Assembly (NCBI GenBank): GCA_023846275.1
Contig: CM043870.1
Coordinates: 5,021,527-5,085,526 of the forward strand
From: Vanilla planifolia
Taxonomy: Eukaryota; Streptophyta; Magnoliopsida; Asparagales; Orchidaceae
Length of the DNA stretch: 64,000 nt
Direction of reading: 5' to 3'
Shown: positions 37,646-50,200 of the stretch, in pieces
Numbering within the stretch: position 1 is the stretch's first letter
Layout: every line of letters begins with the position of its first letter
Notes under the pieces: generated by a model
Seen by the model: only the letters and a program-made list of their open reading frames with translations
What the model was told of the DNA's origin: nothing
The model's database searches: none
Program-made: the position numbers and the translations under genes

Positions 37646-38719
37646 TATGTGTTTGGTTGGATGCCGGCTGGAGGTCATTTATTGATGATGTTTGGATCTA
37701 GAGGATAATGCGTCAAAGGGAATTGGGCCCGAAAATAATACACATATAAGGAACTGGCATTTCTTTATGGTTTTCATTTGGCATTATCTTATATATATGA
37801 CATATGGTATGGTTTAGCTTGATGCATATGATTCATCTTTATTGTTTATGGTATTTTGTTATGTCTTTTTATTTACTTGGTTAACTATGTGGATTTATCT
37901 ACCGAGATGTGTAAATCTCATTTAGTGCTTACATCACAGGTCATGAAACCACTGCACCGAGAGATGGGAATGGTGCTGCTAGAGAAGAGCCATTTTCAAG
38001 AGATGTGTGAGAGTGAGAAAGTTTTAGTGTGATTAAATGTTTTAAAAACATGCCTATATATACACTTTGGATTTTGAGTGTGTGTTTGTCTTACCGTCGG
38101 GTCCCCACCTTTGATTTTTGGTTAGTTGTCCTCACTTGAAGTAACAGCTAAGCAAAATTTATGATAATATTGTTATATAATGGACTTGGTTAGGTGGGGG
38201 CTTGACATCAACGGCTCGCATCTTCATTGGGTGGTGGCACGACGGGGCCTCCGACAGGGTTGCCCGCTCTCGCCTTACCTCTACGTCATGGCCACGGAGT
38301 ACTTGTCGTGTCTGATGAGGGATTACGAGTCGCGATAGCTGCTTGGGTTCAGGCCGGGGCAGCACGCACCGCAGGTCTCTCACCTCCTGTTCGCTGATGA
38401 TGTGCTGGTTTTTGCCCCTGCATCCCGCGAGGCTGCACGCGCTGTCCGTAGTATCCTGCGGGCTTTCGGGGAGGGCGCTGTCCTGAAGGTCAATCTCTCG
38501 AAGTCCAAAGTTTATTTCAACAACAAATTTAGCAAGAAGAAATCCCGCCTGATCTCCAGGAAGCTTGGCATGGAGCTTGGCCAGACGTTAACGTATCTTG
38601 GGATTCCCATCGCTGCGCGGCGCCTGACCAAAGCTGATCTCAATTTCCTTATCCAAAGAATTGATGCCACTGTGGTTAGCTGGCTGCTGGCCAACTTTCA
38701 TCAATATGCACTCCAACTG

Positions 38720-39932
38720 GCTGGACTGTGTCGCTGAATGCATTACGGTTGATGGCGATTGGGACGAGGAGGTTATTTCCATTTGGGTGGGCCTGGCACT
38801 CATCGACAGGATCCTGCACCTTCCACGTGCTCGGGACTCTACCCAGGATGTCCTGCTCCAAACGCATACCGAAACGGCGAAGGTTCATAGCGGCCGGATC
38901 TACACGCAAATTAAGTGCAATGCACTGTCTTCCGACAAGAGTGGCGGCCGGCATCCTAACGAGGTGATGGGGAGGATCTGGGAGATGAAGGCGCTGCTGA
39001 GGGTCTGGGTTTTTTTTTGGCGGGTCGCCGGCGACTTTCTTCCCACGGAGACTTGGTTGGCCCGCCGGGGACTCTGTCGGGACCCCATGTGCCCCCTAGG
39101 CTGCGTGGCAAAGGAATCCCTGCACCACGCTCTGTGGGATTACCCGTGCGCCCAGGACCTTTGGGCTGCTAGCCATGCACGTCACACCTGCTCGAGTTGG
39201 GCTGGCCTACGGGTGCGGGAACCAGGTTTCGGGTTTTGGACATGCTCTTTCGGTTCGTGGGCTCCCCTGCTGCGCGTCATGGCGATGGTGCGCGTCACGT
39301 GGCCACGATTGCTACTACCATGTATTACATCTGGGCTAGGAGGAACGCTTTCAGGCACAACAACCTGGTGCCTACGCCTTGCTCGTTATCCAGGACGATC
39401 AGGATTGAGGTGAACACTGCTCTCAGGAGGCATCTTTTCTATTCATCCCTGTCCAGCGGGAATCCTGGCAAATCCTCGGATTTGCTTGTAACGCATGGCT
39501 GGCTTCCCCTCCCCCCCAACAGGATGGGTAAAAGTTAATTGTGATGCAGCTGTTGGTGACTACATGGCTGGCCTTGGTGTGGTCGTTAGAGACTGTATGG
39601 GTAGACCTCTCTTGGAGGCTGGCAAGAGGATGATCTCCCTAGCTGCTGATATGATGGAGGTCCAAGCCATTCTTCTGGCCCTCAACCTACTTAGGGAGTC
39701 TCTTCCCCTGTACCGTGCCATGGAAGTCCAGTCCGACTCGATGACGGCACTTCAGGTGGCTCGTGACATGATTTCCCACCCTCCTGGGGAAGGGGTTTTT
39801 GTTGATACCCTTCAGTATGCTAGGGATATGGAGGAACTTCGGTTCTCTCATATTCACAGAGAAGGGAACGAGCCTGTCGACTGGGTTGCTCGTGCTGCTT
39901 GCCTCCATGAGTTTGTTTGGGTTCCCGGGTGA
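38720..39932 (+). pseudogene. LINE ORF2 zinc-binding and RNase H domains
   Basis: From about 38900 the frame carries the plant zf-RVT signature (WVFFWRVAGDFLPTE, CPLGCVAKESLHHALWDYP). From 39495 to 39932 it has an RNase H domain of the RVT_3 type: VNCDAAVGDYMAGLGVVVRD, MEVQAILLAL, VQSDSMTALQ and HIHREGNEPVDWVARAA. This C-terminal RNase H is typical of plant L1 elements. The segment between RT and zf-RVT is shorter than usual, suggesting an internal deletion. The RNase H frame itself is open to its stop at 39930-39932. Confidence 0.88.
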
Positions 39933-39986
39933 TGAGGACATCATGTTCGAGAAGGACTTTAGACGTCCAAGGACCAGGTCTTGTAC

Positions 39987-40014
39987 AAAAAAAAAAAAAA
40001 AAAAAAAAAAAAAA
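39987..40014. repeat. Poly(A) tract
   Basis: 28 A's shortly after the LINE RNase H stop. It is either an internal tail or part of the insert that follows. Confidence 0.9.
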
Positions 40015-40215
40015 CCCCCGTTTCGAACCGTTTCGAACCGCTCGTGCCCGAACTGGATCCGGGTTTGCCTGAACCGCTGTGCATGAGTCCAGCCAGGCGC
40101 CTACCCAAGCTACCCACCGGATGACCCGCGACCTGCGACCCGCGCCGACCCACGCCAGCCCGCACCGACCCGCGACCTGCGACCAGCGTCGACCCACGCC
40201 AGCCCGCACCGACCC

Positions 40216-40240
40216 GCACCGCCGCCGCCGCCGCCGCCGT
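40216..40240. repeat. (CCG)n microsatellite
   Basis: A run of CCG units within the GC-rich block of the ~1-kb insert. Confidence 0.85.
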
Positions 40241-41143
40241 CGCCGCGCCTCCAGCCATCTGAAATTTGGGTTAAATTAGGATAAATGAACTTAATTTTCA
40301 TTATTTTTCTCAGATTTCTAGGAGTCTATTTGTAATTTTTATGTGACTTTTAGTTTACCCATGTGTCCTTTAGTATTCCCATTTTATGAGTCAAAATGTC
40401 TTTTGTACCCTTATGGATTCCTATATAAGGGAGAGTCCTCTTCTGTTGTAGAGATATTGAATAGTTAATGCAAGCTTTTGAGTGTTCTTTGCTTCCATTC
40501 TGAGTTCGTGAGTGCTCTGAGTGTCTTTGGCGTGCTGAATCGTCAAAGCTCTGATACTGGGAGGAGGGACGCGAGGTCCAAGTGGTGAGACGCCACTCCA
40601 GTCTATCATCTTCCTTCACCGCTCAACCATCTTCAAGTTGAAACTTTTGTTTTTCCTTGTCTTCCTTTTTACGAGTAATTTACATTCCTAAATTATTAAT
40701 TTGTCTTCAATATATTTTCATTCTGCGAAGTGCAACTTTTACTATAAATTATATTTTAAGTTCAACTGGTACTTAACCAATCTAAGTACTCCCTATTTCT
40801 GCGTGTTTGAAAGTGTGTAGCCGTAATCGATTTAGCGACTTCTTAGCCGCTAACGATCCTAAGTTTAGTTAGGATTCATTGGTTGGTGCCTTTTGCGTTC
40901 AACCCTCATCGTATCTAGGTGTGTGTCCCTTAGGATGACGGCCCTGCTCTTTGTTGTGCATCAGTCACGAATTTTCTAACTAAGCAATTTTCGTCTAGTC
41001 CTACATCACCGGGGGTTCCCTCCCTCAGCCCCTACTCAAACTCATATTATCTGACTTCTCGTTCGATCCCCTTGAGGATCTCACTGTAACTCCTGTATAG
41101 CATTGCCACTTTTGATATAATATTATATCTTCTTAAAAAAAAA

Positions 41144-42183
41144 TAAATAATGATAGTTACATTAATGTAATATCCTTTGAAATTGTTAAATAAATTAGAG
41201 CTTTTCTATTGAAACACCAAAACATCCATACCTATTAAATAATGATGTTATGTGTTCTTAAAATTGGGTAGGCATAATGAAAAGGTTTTATATGATATCA
41301 TACTTATGAAAGTATGCCATCTTATCCTTAAAAGACTATGGCTTTTTGATAAGGATGCGACTTTGAAGAAAAGTTGGATAAACAAAAAGAAAAAACAAAT
41401 AATTTAAGCTTAATCATATTATCTCAAGTTAGGAAAACCCTTAATCAAATAGATTTAATTTGAATTTTTATAATCAAAGAGTTAGCCATTACATTACTAA
41501 ATCCACCACCTATTATGCAAGCACATGGTAATAAGTTAATGGATTTTATTGATCTTATTCCCTTATTAGTAGACTTTCAAACTTCTATTTTAATTTTTTC
41601 CTTTGTCTTTAGTAAAATAATACCTAAAAAATTAATCTAAGTAATAAAAGATATAAGAAACTAGTAGATGTTCAAAGAAATATTAAAAAATTTTATGAAG
41701 AAGATTACATTATAATTAAAGTTAAGTCAAAATAATTTCCTCTAAGAGTTTATAAGAAATTACAAGAATATAGAGCTAAACCTTTTAGGATTATTCAAAA
41801 ATTAGAAACTAATATGTATGTGTTAGATTTACGAGAAGAGTATGAGATTAATACAACATTTAACATTAAGAATTTAGTCTCTTATAAGACACTACATCTA
41901 ATATCAAGTGAGTCATTTAAGCATGATTCTCTTATGATGAGTAAACTCGTTTCTACCATTATATTAGCATTAAGAGTAAGGATAATGTGGTGAAAATGTT
42001 AGACCTTGAGATAATTCTAACCAAAGATTATAGACTTAAAAAAAATTTTACTTCATTGGAAAGATAAACCTCCAAACAAAAATGCATAACTTATGATAAC
42101 TTACATTATATCACAATGCACATGTTAGAGTACTACTGTACCCGTCACCCTGGTACACCAAGCCAAGCTCTCTCCTACTTAAG
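41144..42183 (+). pseudogene. Ty3/gypsy pol remnant (protease-like and integrase C-terminal)
   Basis: Host-element sequence resumes after the LINE. Near 41270-41360 it reads protease-like phrases (KVLYDIILMKVCHLIL). Near 41650-41900 it matches the integrase C-terminal region typical of this superfamily (YRAKPFRIIQKLETNMYVLD; EEYEINTTFNIKNL). It is broken, and runs to the right LTR. Confidence 0.65.
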
Positions 42184-43498
42184 GATGATGACATTGAAGT
42201 ATCTAACATTAGCTCATAAACACAAAACAACTAGCATCACACAAGATCCACAAGTCTACTAGTAAAAAATTTAGTTGAAATTTGCTTAAAATAATGTTTA
42301 AAATTAAATGTTTTATAGATTTTGTTGTCTGCTATGTTCATCACCTTCCACTATCATTAGTGCTGTCATTAGCACCCGTTGCCATTACTCGAGTCGACCC
42401 ATGCAACCTGTATGACCATAATTGACCCAAAACATTGTTTGAACCCATGCTCAACCCGCATTGATCTATTACCGTGCCTACCTACGATGAGCCATAATGA
42501 CCCACACCAACCTGCTAATGCCACCGACTCATTTTGTTTTGCATGACCCACGCTTACCCAAAACCAGGAATGGACATACTGATACCTCCGTCTACAACAT
42601 GCCCATTTCATCCTACAGTTTCCTTGACCGCTATTATTGTCGCCCAAAACTCATATGTTTAGGAACTGCTTAATTTAATTAATTTTAGAGCTTTTAAGTT
42701 AATTTTTATTTAGAATATTTTTTGATAATTTATGTTGAATTTTGGAATTTTCAAATATCATTTAGAATTCTAAAATGTCATTTGATATTTTTAAATATCA
42801 TTTATTATTTCTAAGTTAGATAATTATTATTATACTTTTAAGATCTTTATAAATAAGAATGCTCATTAGGTTGTAAAGAAAAATAATAGAATAAAAATTT
42901 CTCTTATTTGTATGCTTTCATATTTATAAACAAAGTATGTGTGACTAACCATAGTTAGTGACATTCCAACTTTTCTTGTAAGAGATAAGAATTGATAGTG
43001 AGAGATCTTTCACCAAGAGAGTCAAAAACCAAATCCTTTGTGAGAGACAAGGATCAAAAGTGAGTGACCTTCCACAAGAGAGCCAATAATCAAACAAATT
43101 ATTGCTTCTGTCAACATCTATACATTGTTAAAAGATTTAATCTTTCAGCAACTTTTATTTTTAAAATAATAATCTAAAGTTAGAGTTATTTTTTTCTATT
43201 AAAATACTCTACATAGAATTTGTCTTAAATTTTTTATTTTATATTTAAAAAATTGGATGTTAAAAAACTATTTTATAGGATTATATGTTTAATGTTTAAG
43301 GTGTTATCACCTATTCAACTTAATAATACATGTTATAAGTTTGAAATGCCAATATTTGAATATTTTTAAAATACGATAATCGTCAACTAACCCTGATTAG
43401 TGCATAGTATTTTTTATATTTTTTTAATAATTTATTGAGCATCTCTAATATTATAGACTCTAATTTAGACCCAAATAGAAGTCTAAATCTATCTTGCA
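42184..43498 (+). repeat. Right LTR of the Ty3/gypsy element
   Basis: Aligns with the left LTR, for example CTAACATTAGCTCA near the start, GCACCCGTTGCCATTACTCG, and ACTAACCCTGATTAGTG near the end. It is visibly diverged from the left copy, which indicates considerable age. The start is placed to within a few bases, after a short purine stretch (AAGGA). Confidence 0.8.
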
Positions 43499-43504
43499 TT
43501 ATCA

Positions 43505-46500
43505 TAATTGACAACGACTATGTATATTATGTTGTTTTATCTTAATCATACTAATACGATCATTTTATCATATTGTATATTTTTTTAAGATATCTTAGAC
43601 ACTTTTACACTAATATCAATTGATTTTTTTACATAATTGTACAATGTGATACACTTCTTTAGTACTACATAATCTAATATTTATATGAATTCTTGAATAC
43701 ACATTGGCATACTAATACATTTGTGTTATCATATTTATTTGACTAAGTATTCAGTTCTATATCATATCATACTCATACATTTATGTCATTCATATTGTGT
43801 AATGTCTTATTATTTGAACCAATTTTTTGCTTTGCTTTAGAGACTAAGTATAATGTTATGATCATTGTGTACAATCCTCAGCTCACTTTTGTGCATATTC
43901 ACATCATTCTTGCACTCATTCTTTTTCTTACACGATCCTACCTTACAATATCAGAAGGTCTTACGATATAATCAACCCCTTAACATGTCGTACTACTTCT
44001 ACCTACAATAACGATGCACTTACTATGCTTCATCATACTTGTATATTGCATAATTATACTTGTATGACATAATCATATCTTATGAAACTAATCATCCAAT
44101 TAATTCTCTCATTTTGATCATATTGTACAATAATATGATATGTACTATATGATACTTTAAAATTTTGTAACAATTTTATGAAATATAAAAAAATTTTAAA
44201 AATTTTAAAAATAATATTTGATCAAAATTATTATTTTACAACTCTATTCTTAAGATCATAAATCGTTCTTAATGTCTTTATTTTCAATATCTCATTATTT
44301 AAATTTGTTGAAAATTCTTACACCCACTTTTAGGATGTTATACAAATTTTGATGGAGCTTTTGTGATATTGATTTATTATATCCAGAGAGCATATGAGGG
44401 AATTGGACCCATTAGACTGGATACCCAAAGTTTGTTTGAATACAATAAATTTAATCTGAATCTTGTTTTCTTTTTTATAGAAATTGGGTTGTTCCATGGT
44501 CAATTTGGAGCCACTTTATAGTCAATCTAGCTTCAATGCATGAACCATAACCTTTTATTAGATTTAAATTTCAAACCAAAAAAAAATTCCTAAAAAATAT
44601 TATACCATACATTAAAATTATATAAAAATATAAAAAAAACTTTTCTTGTAAAAATTTTCTTAAATTTGAATGAAATTGTATTAATGTGCGATTAAAAAAT
44701 ATCAAAGCAAACACTAACAATATATTCCCCAATATATATTTTATAAAAATAATTTAAAATGCTATAGAAATTAATCAAATCTATTAAAAAAACCTTAATT
44801 ATTTGTGTATATTTTGTACATGAGCAAACAATATTTATCATTTAGTTTAAAGCTATTCATGTCGTGTCAAAACTTGAATGATTTGCTCTTGACTCAAACG
44901 AACAACTAGGGTATAAATAAAAAGACTTATTAACTCAATTAAAAATTTACAATTAAGACTACATTTGTGCTTCAAGTGATGATTTATTCTATTTATGCGA
45001 ATAGTTTTTTTTTCTTAAAATATTATGTATCAAAGTTGCCAAAACATTTGTTCTTATTATAAATTTAACTAATACACTTAATTGCCCTATTATAAATCTA
45101 AGTGTATTGATAACTTATACTATCACGAGGTCTATTTATAAAAATAAAATAAAATAGTTGATAAAAGTTTGATGCAACAATGAGAATTCTATTATTGTAA
45201 TACATTAGAGTTTAAGTTGTGTTATTTTCTTTTTGTTGCATTGTTTATTTTTTGTATAATTTAGATATGTTTTCACATCTATAATATTATAAAATTTGTT
45301 TAGTTTAAATTATGAATATTTTTGGATTATTTTATGTTGATTTAATCATTAACGATTTTGTTTAAGTCTTAAGAAGTTATTTTTTGACAAAATACATTCT
45401 ATAGTTTATTAGTAGGGAGTGATATACAAATGTCATATTTTTAAAGATTTTAAGGTTGATAATGACAGTTTCATTAAACCAATAGGTTCAAGGTTGGCAT
45501 CTCAACCAAATGATATCTTTTTTAGTAAAAAATTATACATGACTTTTTAAAAGTTTATCTAACATTCTAAATTTCTTTCCAAACATAGGAATCAATTGGA
45601 AGTAGCTCTAAAAGATGTACCTTTCATGGTTTTGACACTCTTTTACTATATTTCATGTTTGGTAGTATTTACTTTACAACAATGCATATGATCAAGCATA
45701 TACATGATGCAATTCATCCCTCCTTTTACAAAAGTGACTATATAGCATCACATTGTAGATTACTATAGTATTATACCTTTTGTTATATTTTTCTCAACTT
45801 CATATTTGTTGCATGTAATATTCCTTAAAATTACTATATAGTATTTCTAACATAATTATAAATTCATTTAGATTGAATTAAATCATTTTTTAGGATTTTA
45901 TAAGCCAATGGGATTTTATTATGTAATTATCCAATCATGACTATGATTAAAGAGGACAAGACACACTCAGTACTCCTATTCATGAAGTTGTAACCATCCT
46001 TGATAATTTATTAATCACATTAGGTAATTATCTCAAATTATCTTGAACATTTGTTAACCACACCAAATGGCCTTATATCATTTTCCAACTTGATTTTTGC
46101 CTCTTGTCATATGTCAAGCTCTCACATCTCAAAAAATCAAGTTTATATTTATATAATATAGTCTAATAAATTTTATTATATTTTAAATTTTGAATTTTAT
46201 AGAATATGAAAGTTTCATTTAAAAATATATTTTTATAAATAGGTCATAATAATAATAACGTAAACATGACTTTTTAATAATGGAGAAAATATATAATATT
46301 ATAAAAAAATACTTTGAGTTCGAAGATATTAATTTCACTAAAATTAGACTAGATTTGATAATAAAACAAAAGGTCAAAGTTGTATGAAATAATAATAGCT
46401 TTAAATAAATTAATATATTTATAATCCTTAATTAATAAACACTCTTCAGAACAAATTTGAGAGATTATATTGCGTATAAGAGGGAAGAAGGAACGAGAGA

Positions 46501-47009
46501 AGAATTACGCTAGCACTCGCTATCAACGATCTGTAACGAAAGGATTTCACTTGTGGGAAAGGATTGAAGGGAAAATTTTGATCCAAGAAAGAAAAATCTA
46601 AATTTCAAATCAATGTTATCTTTTCTTTTGTTTTAATATGGTTTTCTATAAAGAATTATTGGAGAAATGTTATGTATGTATGAGAGAGTGTATAAATAAA
46701 AGGAAAAGGCTTGTGAATTGATTTTATGATGTAATTAGGGCTTTGGATGATTTGTAAACAGAAAAATTCATGGCTTGTATAAAGAAATTTGTAGCTTCAA
46801 GTCACTATTAGATGGTTTGATCTAACGATTAGACTATTTGATGAAGCATTGGAGGAGAAGAATAGTTAATGTTATATGATTGAATGGACTATCTAACATA
46901 GCAACATAAGGTATGTGAAAGCCTAAAGTATCACATGCAATCCTTATGATAAGATTTTGAGTATCAAGCAATCTGAACAAATGATTAGATGTCTAATACA
47001 ACCTAGCCC
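43505..47009. other. AT-rich spacer, no gene seen
   Basis: Noncoding. At 43500-44160, degenerate ATCATATTGTACA/ATGATAC phrases repeat at irregular spacing and resemble 30300-30540, suggesting that the Ty3/gypsy element landed in a degenerate repeat. Nothing codes for a recognisable protein. Confidence 0.5.
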
Positions 47010-47262
47010 ATGCCACATGACATCATAATATCAACACCACTCTAGATCATTTGTATCTCATTATGACATAATCACCAATCAATGCCCATGTCATACCTCC
47101 TTCAAATTTCATCATTGCTCAAGGCCAATGTCATCCATTGTAGCATATCACCACCCAAGGATATGTCTCATATTATTATGATATTATTACCACCCTAGGC
47201 AATTATCTCATCTCATTGTGACATCATTAATAGTCAATATTGTATTATCTTATTACATAAAA
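47010..47262. repeat. Degenerate ~40-bp minisatellite, about six units
   Basis: Units vary around GACATCATCACCACYCAAGG followed by CAATGTCTCATCTCATTGT. The recurring phrases CACCACTCTAG, CACCAATCAATG, ATTGCTCAAGG, CACCACCCAAGG and ACCACCCTAGG are spaced about 40 bases apart. Confidence 0.7.
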
Positions 47263-50200
47263 AACATTATCATTTATACTCTTATAACTAAAAATAAAAG
47301 TTTCATAAAGGTAATTTGATATATATGTTATATTCAAAATATAATATATGAAATAGTGTTAAAACTCCTATGAATTAACATTTGTAAAAATACATATCTA
47401 ATTACTAAATGTTGTAGTATTCTAATCCTCTTTCTTTATATCATTCTCTTCTTATAATTTACATAGGTTGCATTATATTTGTATTTATTTATAATTCACA
47501 CTCTATTATTTTTGTTGCATGCTTAGAGCTTGATGAAATTTATTGAAACTAAATAAATTCTTTTATCAAATTGTTTATTGGCACCACCAGATTGTTTGAT
47601 GTTTGTTTAACACATTGTCTAATCTCTCCCAGGTTCTTCTTGGAATGTCTAACTATCTTTTGGATCGTTTGATGCTCACAACCTTACTTTTTTAGAGAAT
47701 TGAGTATAAACTTATTCCCATCGAGCACTTTATCATACACTTCTTTTTGTTTTGAGGGCATTTATTTTTTTATCAAAAACTTTTGAATACATAGACACCC
47801 TTTATGATAAAACCTTTATTTAGAAAACTAATAGCATTTGAAGCCTTTCTTTTTTACACGACAAATAAAAATTAACATTATTTAAAAAACTTTTAAAAAT
47901 TTTACGATTTGCTTTTCTAACAACTATGTCTATATAGTAAAGATAATGTAGTAGAAATTAAAACTACAACATATCTAAAGTTATATAACAAAGGTAGCTA
48001 ATGTAGCAATTTTTATTACATAATTCAAGCTTAACATGAGCATTTATCTTAATGGTGAAAATGAATTATCGCTTTGACACTCAGAAATGAAGAAGATAAT
48101 AAGTAAATATTGAGTGATTTTTCAAAAAAATCATTGGATAAGGAGTGGCTCATTATAAGTTTTTAGATAAAGGTGTATATAGATTAATTATCAAACATTG
48201 CCTAATGAGTGTATGATTCTGGTATTTATATGAGAAGTCGTGATCTTAAAATATTAAAATATCTTTTGAGAATAAAATCCACTTATGTCAGGATGAGACA
48301 ATCTAAAGAGATAATATCTTAACATAATAAGACTATTTTGCTATATTTTGTATCAAAACTGACCCTCTATAAGTCTGATGTGATTCAAGAATGAACTAAA
48401 TGGAAGCGCATAAGCTTATGACACTAAGGAATAAAGAAGGCAAAGAGTAAATGTTAGGTGATGTTTCGAGAGAGAAATCACTATAAAAGAGTGACTCTTA
48501 ATAGTCTTTTAAAAAAAGAGTAATTTTAGTATTTATAAACGATACTATAATTTTAAGATGTTAAGATATTTTTTGAAAACAAAACTTACTTAGGTCGAAA
48601 CTAAGAGACATAAGGGAATAATATCTTAGGATGATGAGTCCAATATATCATAGGATAAGTTTTATTTAATTTTTCTTTTTTATCCCAAGTTTTATAAAAC
48701 TAGTTTTAATATATTTAGATAATTATTCCTTTTCTATTCCTTTTGTTCAAATTTTATACAATTAAGTTTGTATATTAGAACAATTATTCATTTTTTTATT
48801 TTTTTATCTTAATTTTATGCAATTACGTTCATATGCTTATCATGATATACAAAATAAAATAATTATTTAAAATAAAATATCATAATTCTAAATTTTATTC
48901 TTATTTCATAACACAATATGAACTAAATTTCACAACATAAAATATAACATTGAAGAAAAATCAATCACAAGATTGATGTTTGATGTTTGTTGGTTGTTGG
49001 TTTCTAGATTTAACAAAATCATAAAATACATGATTGGTTAATGTTTGATAATATGTTATAATTACAAATTCACATGCTAAAATTGTATTTATTACCTATT
49101 TCTATTGTTGAAGTGAGGTTTAGTAAGAAGGGATGAATTTCAATGAATAAAATTTTGATTTATTATAAAATATTTATAATAATTTTCAATAATATTTAAC
49201 AAATATATAAAAGTGATTTTATATAAATTTTAATTTTAATTAAAAACATATTAAGTTTTATAAATTCATGTAATTGAAAAATTAACAATAATTAAAAATA
49301 TACACAATTAATTTTTAGGTGGTTAGGCTTATAAAATAAGCCTACATTCATCCTCAAAAAAAAAAAAAACAAACACAGCATAATACATTTCGCCAAAAAC
49401 AGGTAGACTAAACCCTCACAATAAAGAGACAAATGAGACAGACTACCATAACCTTTTAATGAAATAAACGGGACAAGCTACTGTAACGTTACAACGAAAT
49501 AAAATAATAATAAAAGAAAAACATTCGGACCCATAAAATCAAAATTAATACAACCAAAATCCTATACTTGGTAAAATCATTAAAGAGAGACAATTATTTT
49601 AATTAAATGAATTAAAGATAAAAAAATTAATAACTTTGCACATTTAAGAATGAAAAGAATTTCAAATGTTTGACGAGTGAATGACACAGCAGCGTATAAA
49701 AGCGACAATGGAAACAAGCTGTTAATGGCTTGAATATTTTTGCTTTGGATTACAGAAAAGTTTCTCTATTTTTTTCGTACAAAAATCTCTTATTATAGGC
49801 AATTTGTAAAGACCAAAAACACTTACCAAACACCCAATTGGCAGATAAAATTTTAGCAATTTTTGCAATATTTTAATTTATAAAATAAATAAAAAATCTC
49901 CAACAACTAGAAATAATGACTAAAATACCTGTTGCATAAGAGCCATTCGATTGGGACGCTCGAGGACCGTTCGATCACAAAGACTAAGCGATCAGACAGA
50001 TGCAATCGAATGTGAGCCTTTATTTATAAATTATTTATAATCTTAAAAGTTTATTAAATTATCAATCAATAGGTCATCTAATAATTTTTTAAAAAATATT
50101 TAATTATAGTTTTTTCTGATGGTCTATAAGTCAACTCATTTAATCCCTTTCAAATTAATTTATTTAATTTCTTATGACTATTATCCAAATCATATTAATG

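Larger units (their letters stand above)
36004..38207. mobile_element. Solo LTR, 2.2 kb, inserted in the LINE reverse transcriptase
   Basis: Starts TGTAACAGCCC and ends GGGGGCTTGACA (TG...CA). It is flanked by TCAAC at 35999-36003 and 38208-38212, a clean 5-bp target duplication. The host codons on each side (VLIN | GSHL) continue the LINE RT. No gag/pol and no second LTR are present, so it is a solo LTR of a long-LTR family, probably Ty3/gypsy of Tekay/Del type (inference). Inside are a GC-rich region with repeated CGGTCCAGC motifs and a tandem array. It is younger than the LINE. Confidence 0.92.
35260..38705 (+). pseudogene. LINE ORF2 reverse transcriptase, split by a solo LTR
   Basis: Before the insertion (35260-36003) the frame reads typical L1 RT motifs: RAPSIDGITMEF, then LIVLIPKK, a stop at 35632, then PISLCNTIYKVVARIL, QAAFVPGRSISDNI and MKIDMEQAYDNV. 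After the insertion (38213-38705) it resumes with RGLRQGCPLSPYLYV and the catalytic FADDVLVF at about 38391-38414, with another stop near 38337. The sequence joins exactly across the inserted LTR and one TSD copy, at the codon for the Gly after VLIN. RT thumb sequence beyond about 38705 appears shortened. Confidence 0.9.
39982..40992. mobile_element. Unclassified ~1-kb insert in the LINE 3' UTR, LTR-like
   Basis: The LINE sequence seems to break after GTCT at 39978-39981 and resume after GTCT at 40993-40996. In between are a 28-base poly(A) tract (39987-40014), a GC-rich block of repeated GACCCRCGCC phrases with a (CCG)n run (40015-40260), and then a promoter-like stretch with CTATATAAGG at 40421-40430, as in LTR U3/R regions. 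No coding capacity is seen. The four-base duplication is weak evidence. The poly(A) could instead be a LINE tail followed by a separate element. Confidence 0.4.
33692..41143 (+). mobile_element. 5'-truncated L1-type LINE with nested insertions
   Basis: A GC-rich non-LTR element inside the AT-rich Ty3/gypsy element. It has an ORF1 tail, apurinic-like endonuclease, reverse transcriptase, zinc-binding domain and RNase H, in the order typical of plant L1 elements. It ends with a 3' UTR running to TTATATCTTCTT plus nine A's (41135-41143). The 5' end is truncated within ORF1. It carries stops and frameshifts and lacks part of ORF2, so it is inactive. It is interrupted by a solo LTR at 36004-38207 and a further insert at about 39982-40992. 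I could not find convincing target-site duplications for the LINE itself. Confidence 0.9.
30546..43498 (+). mobile_element. Old Ty3/gypsy LTR retrotransposon hosting a LINE
   Basis: Two LTR copies (about 30546-31864 and 42184-43498) share extended similarity, for example the CATTAGCACCC...ATTACTCGAG region. The left LTR has 7-bp inverted ends TGTTATA...TATAACA. TTATCA flanks both sides (30540-30545 and 43499-43504), a likely target duplication. A primer-binding site follows the left LTR. Gag lies at about 32760-33535. Protease-like sequence (about 41270-41360) and the integrase C-terminal region (about 41650-41900) precede the right LTR, in Ty3/gypsy order. The element is broken in many places, part of pol is not visible, and the LTRs are visibly diverged, so it is old. 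A nested LINE fills 33692-41143. Confidence 0.85.

Noticed and set aside
40021-40050. tRNA-like TTCGAACC motifs
   Set aside because: No A-box or cloverleaf can be found around them. They are part of a GC-rich repeat.
39959-40301. Gly/Ala/Arg-rich minus-strand frames
   Set aside because: Translations of the poly(A), GACCC-rich and (CCG)n stretches.
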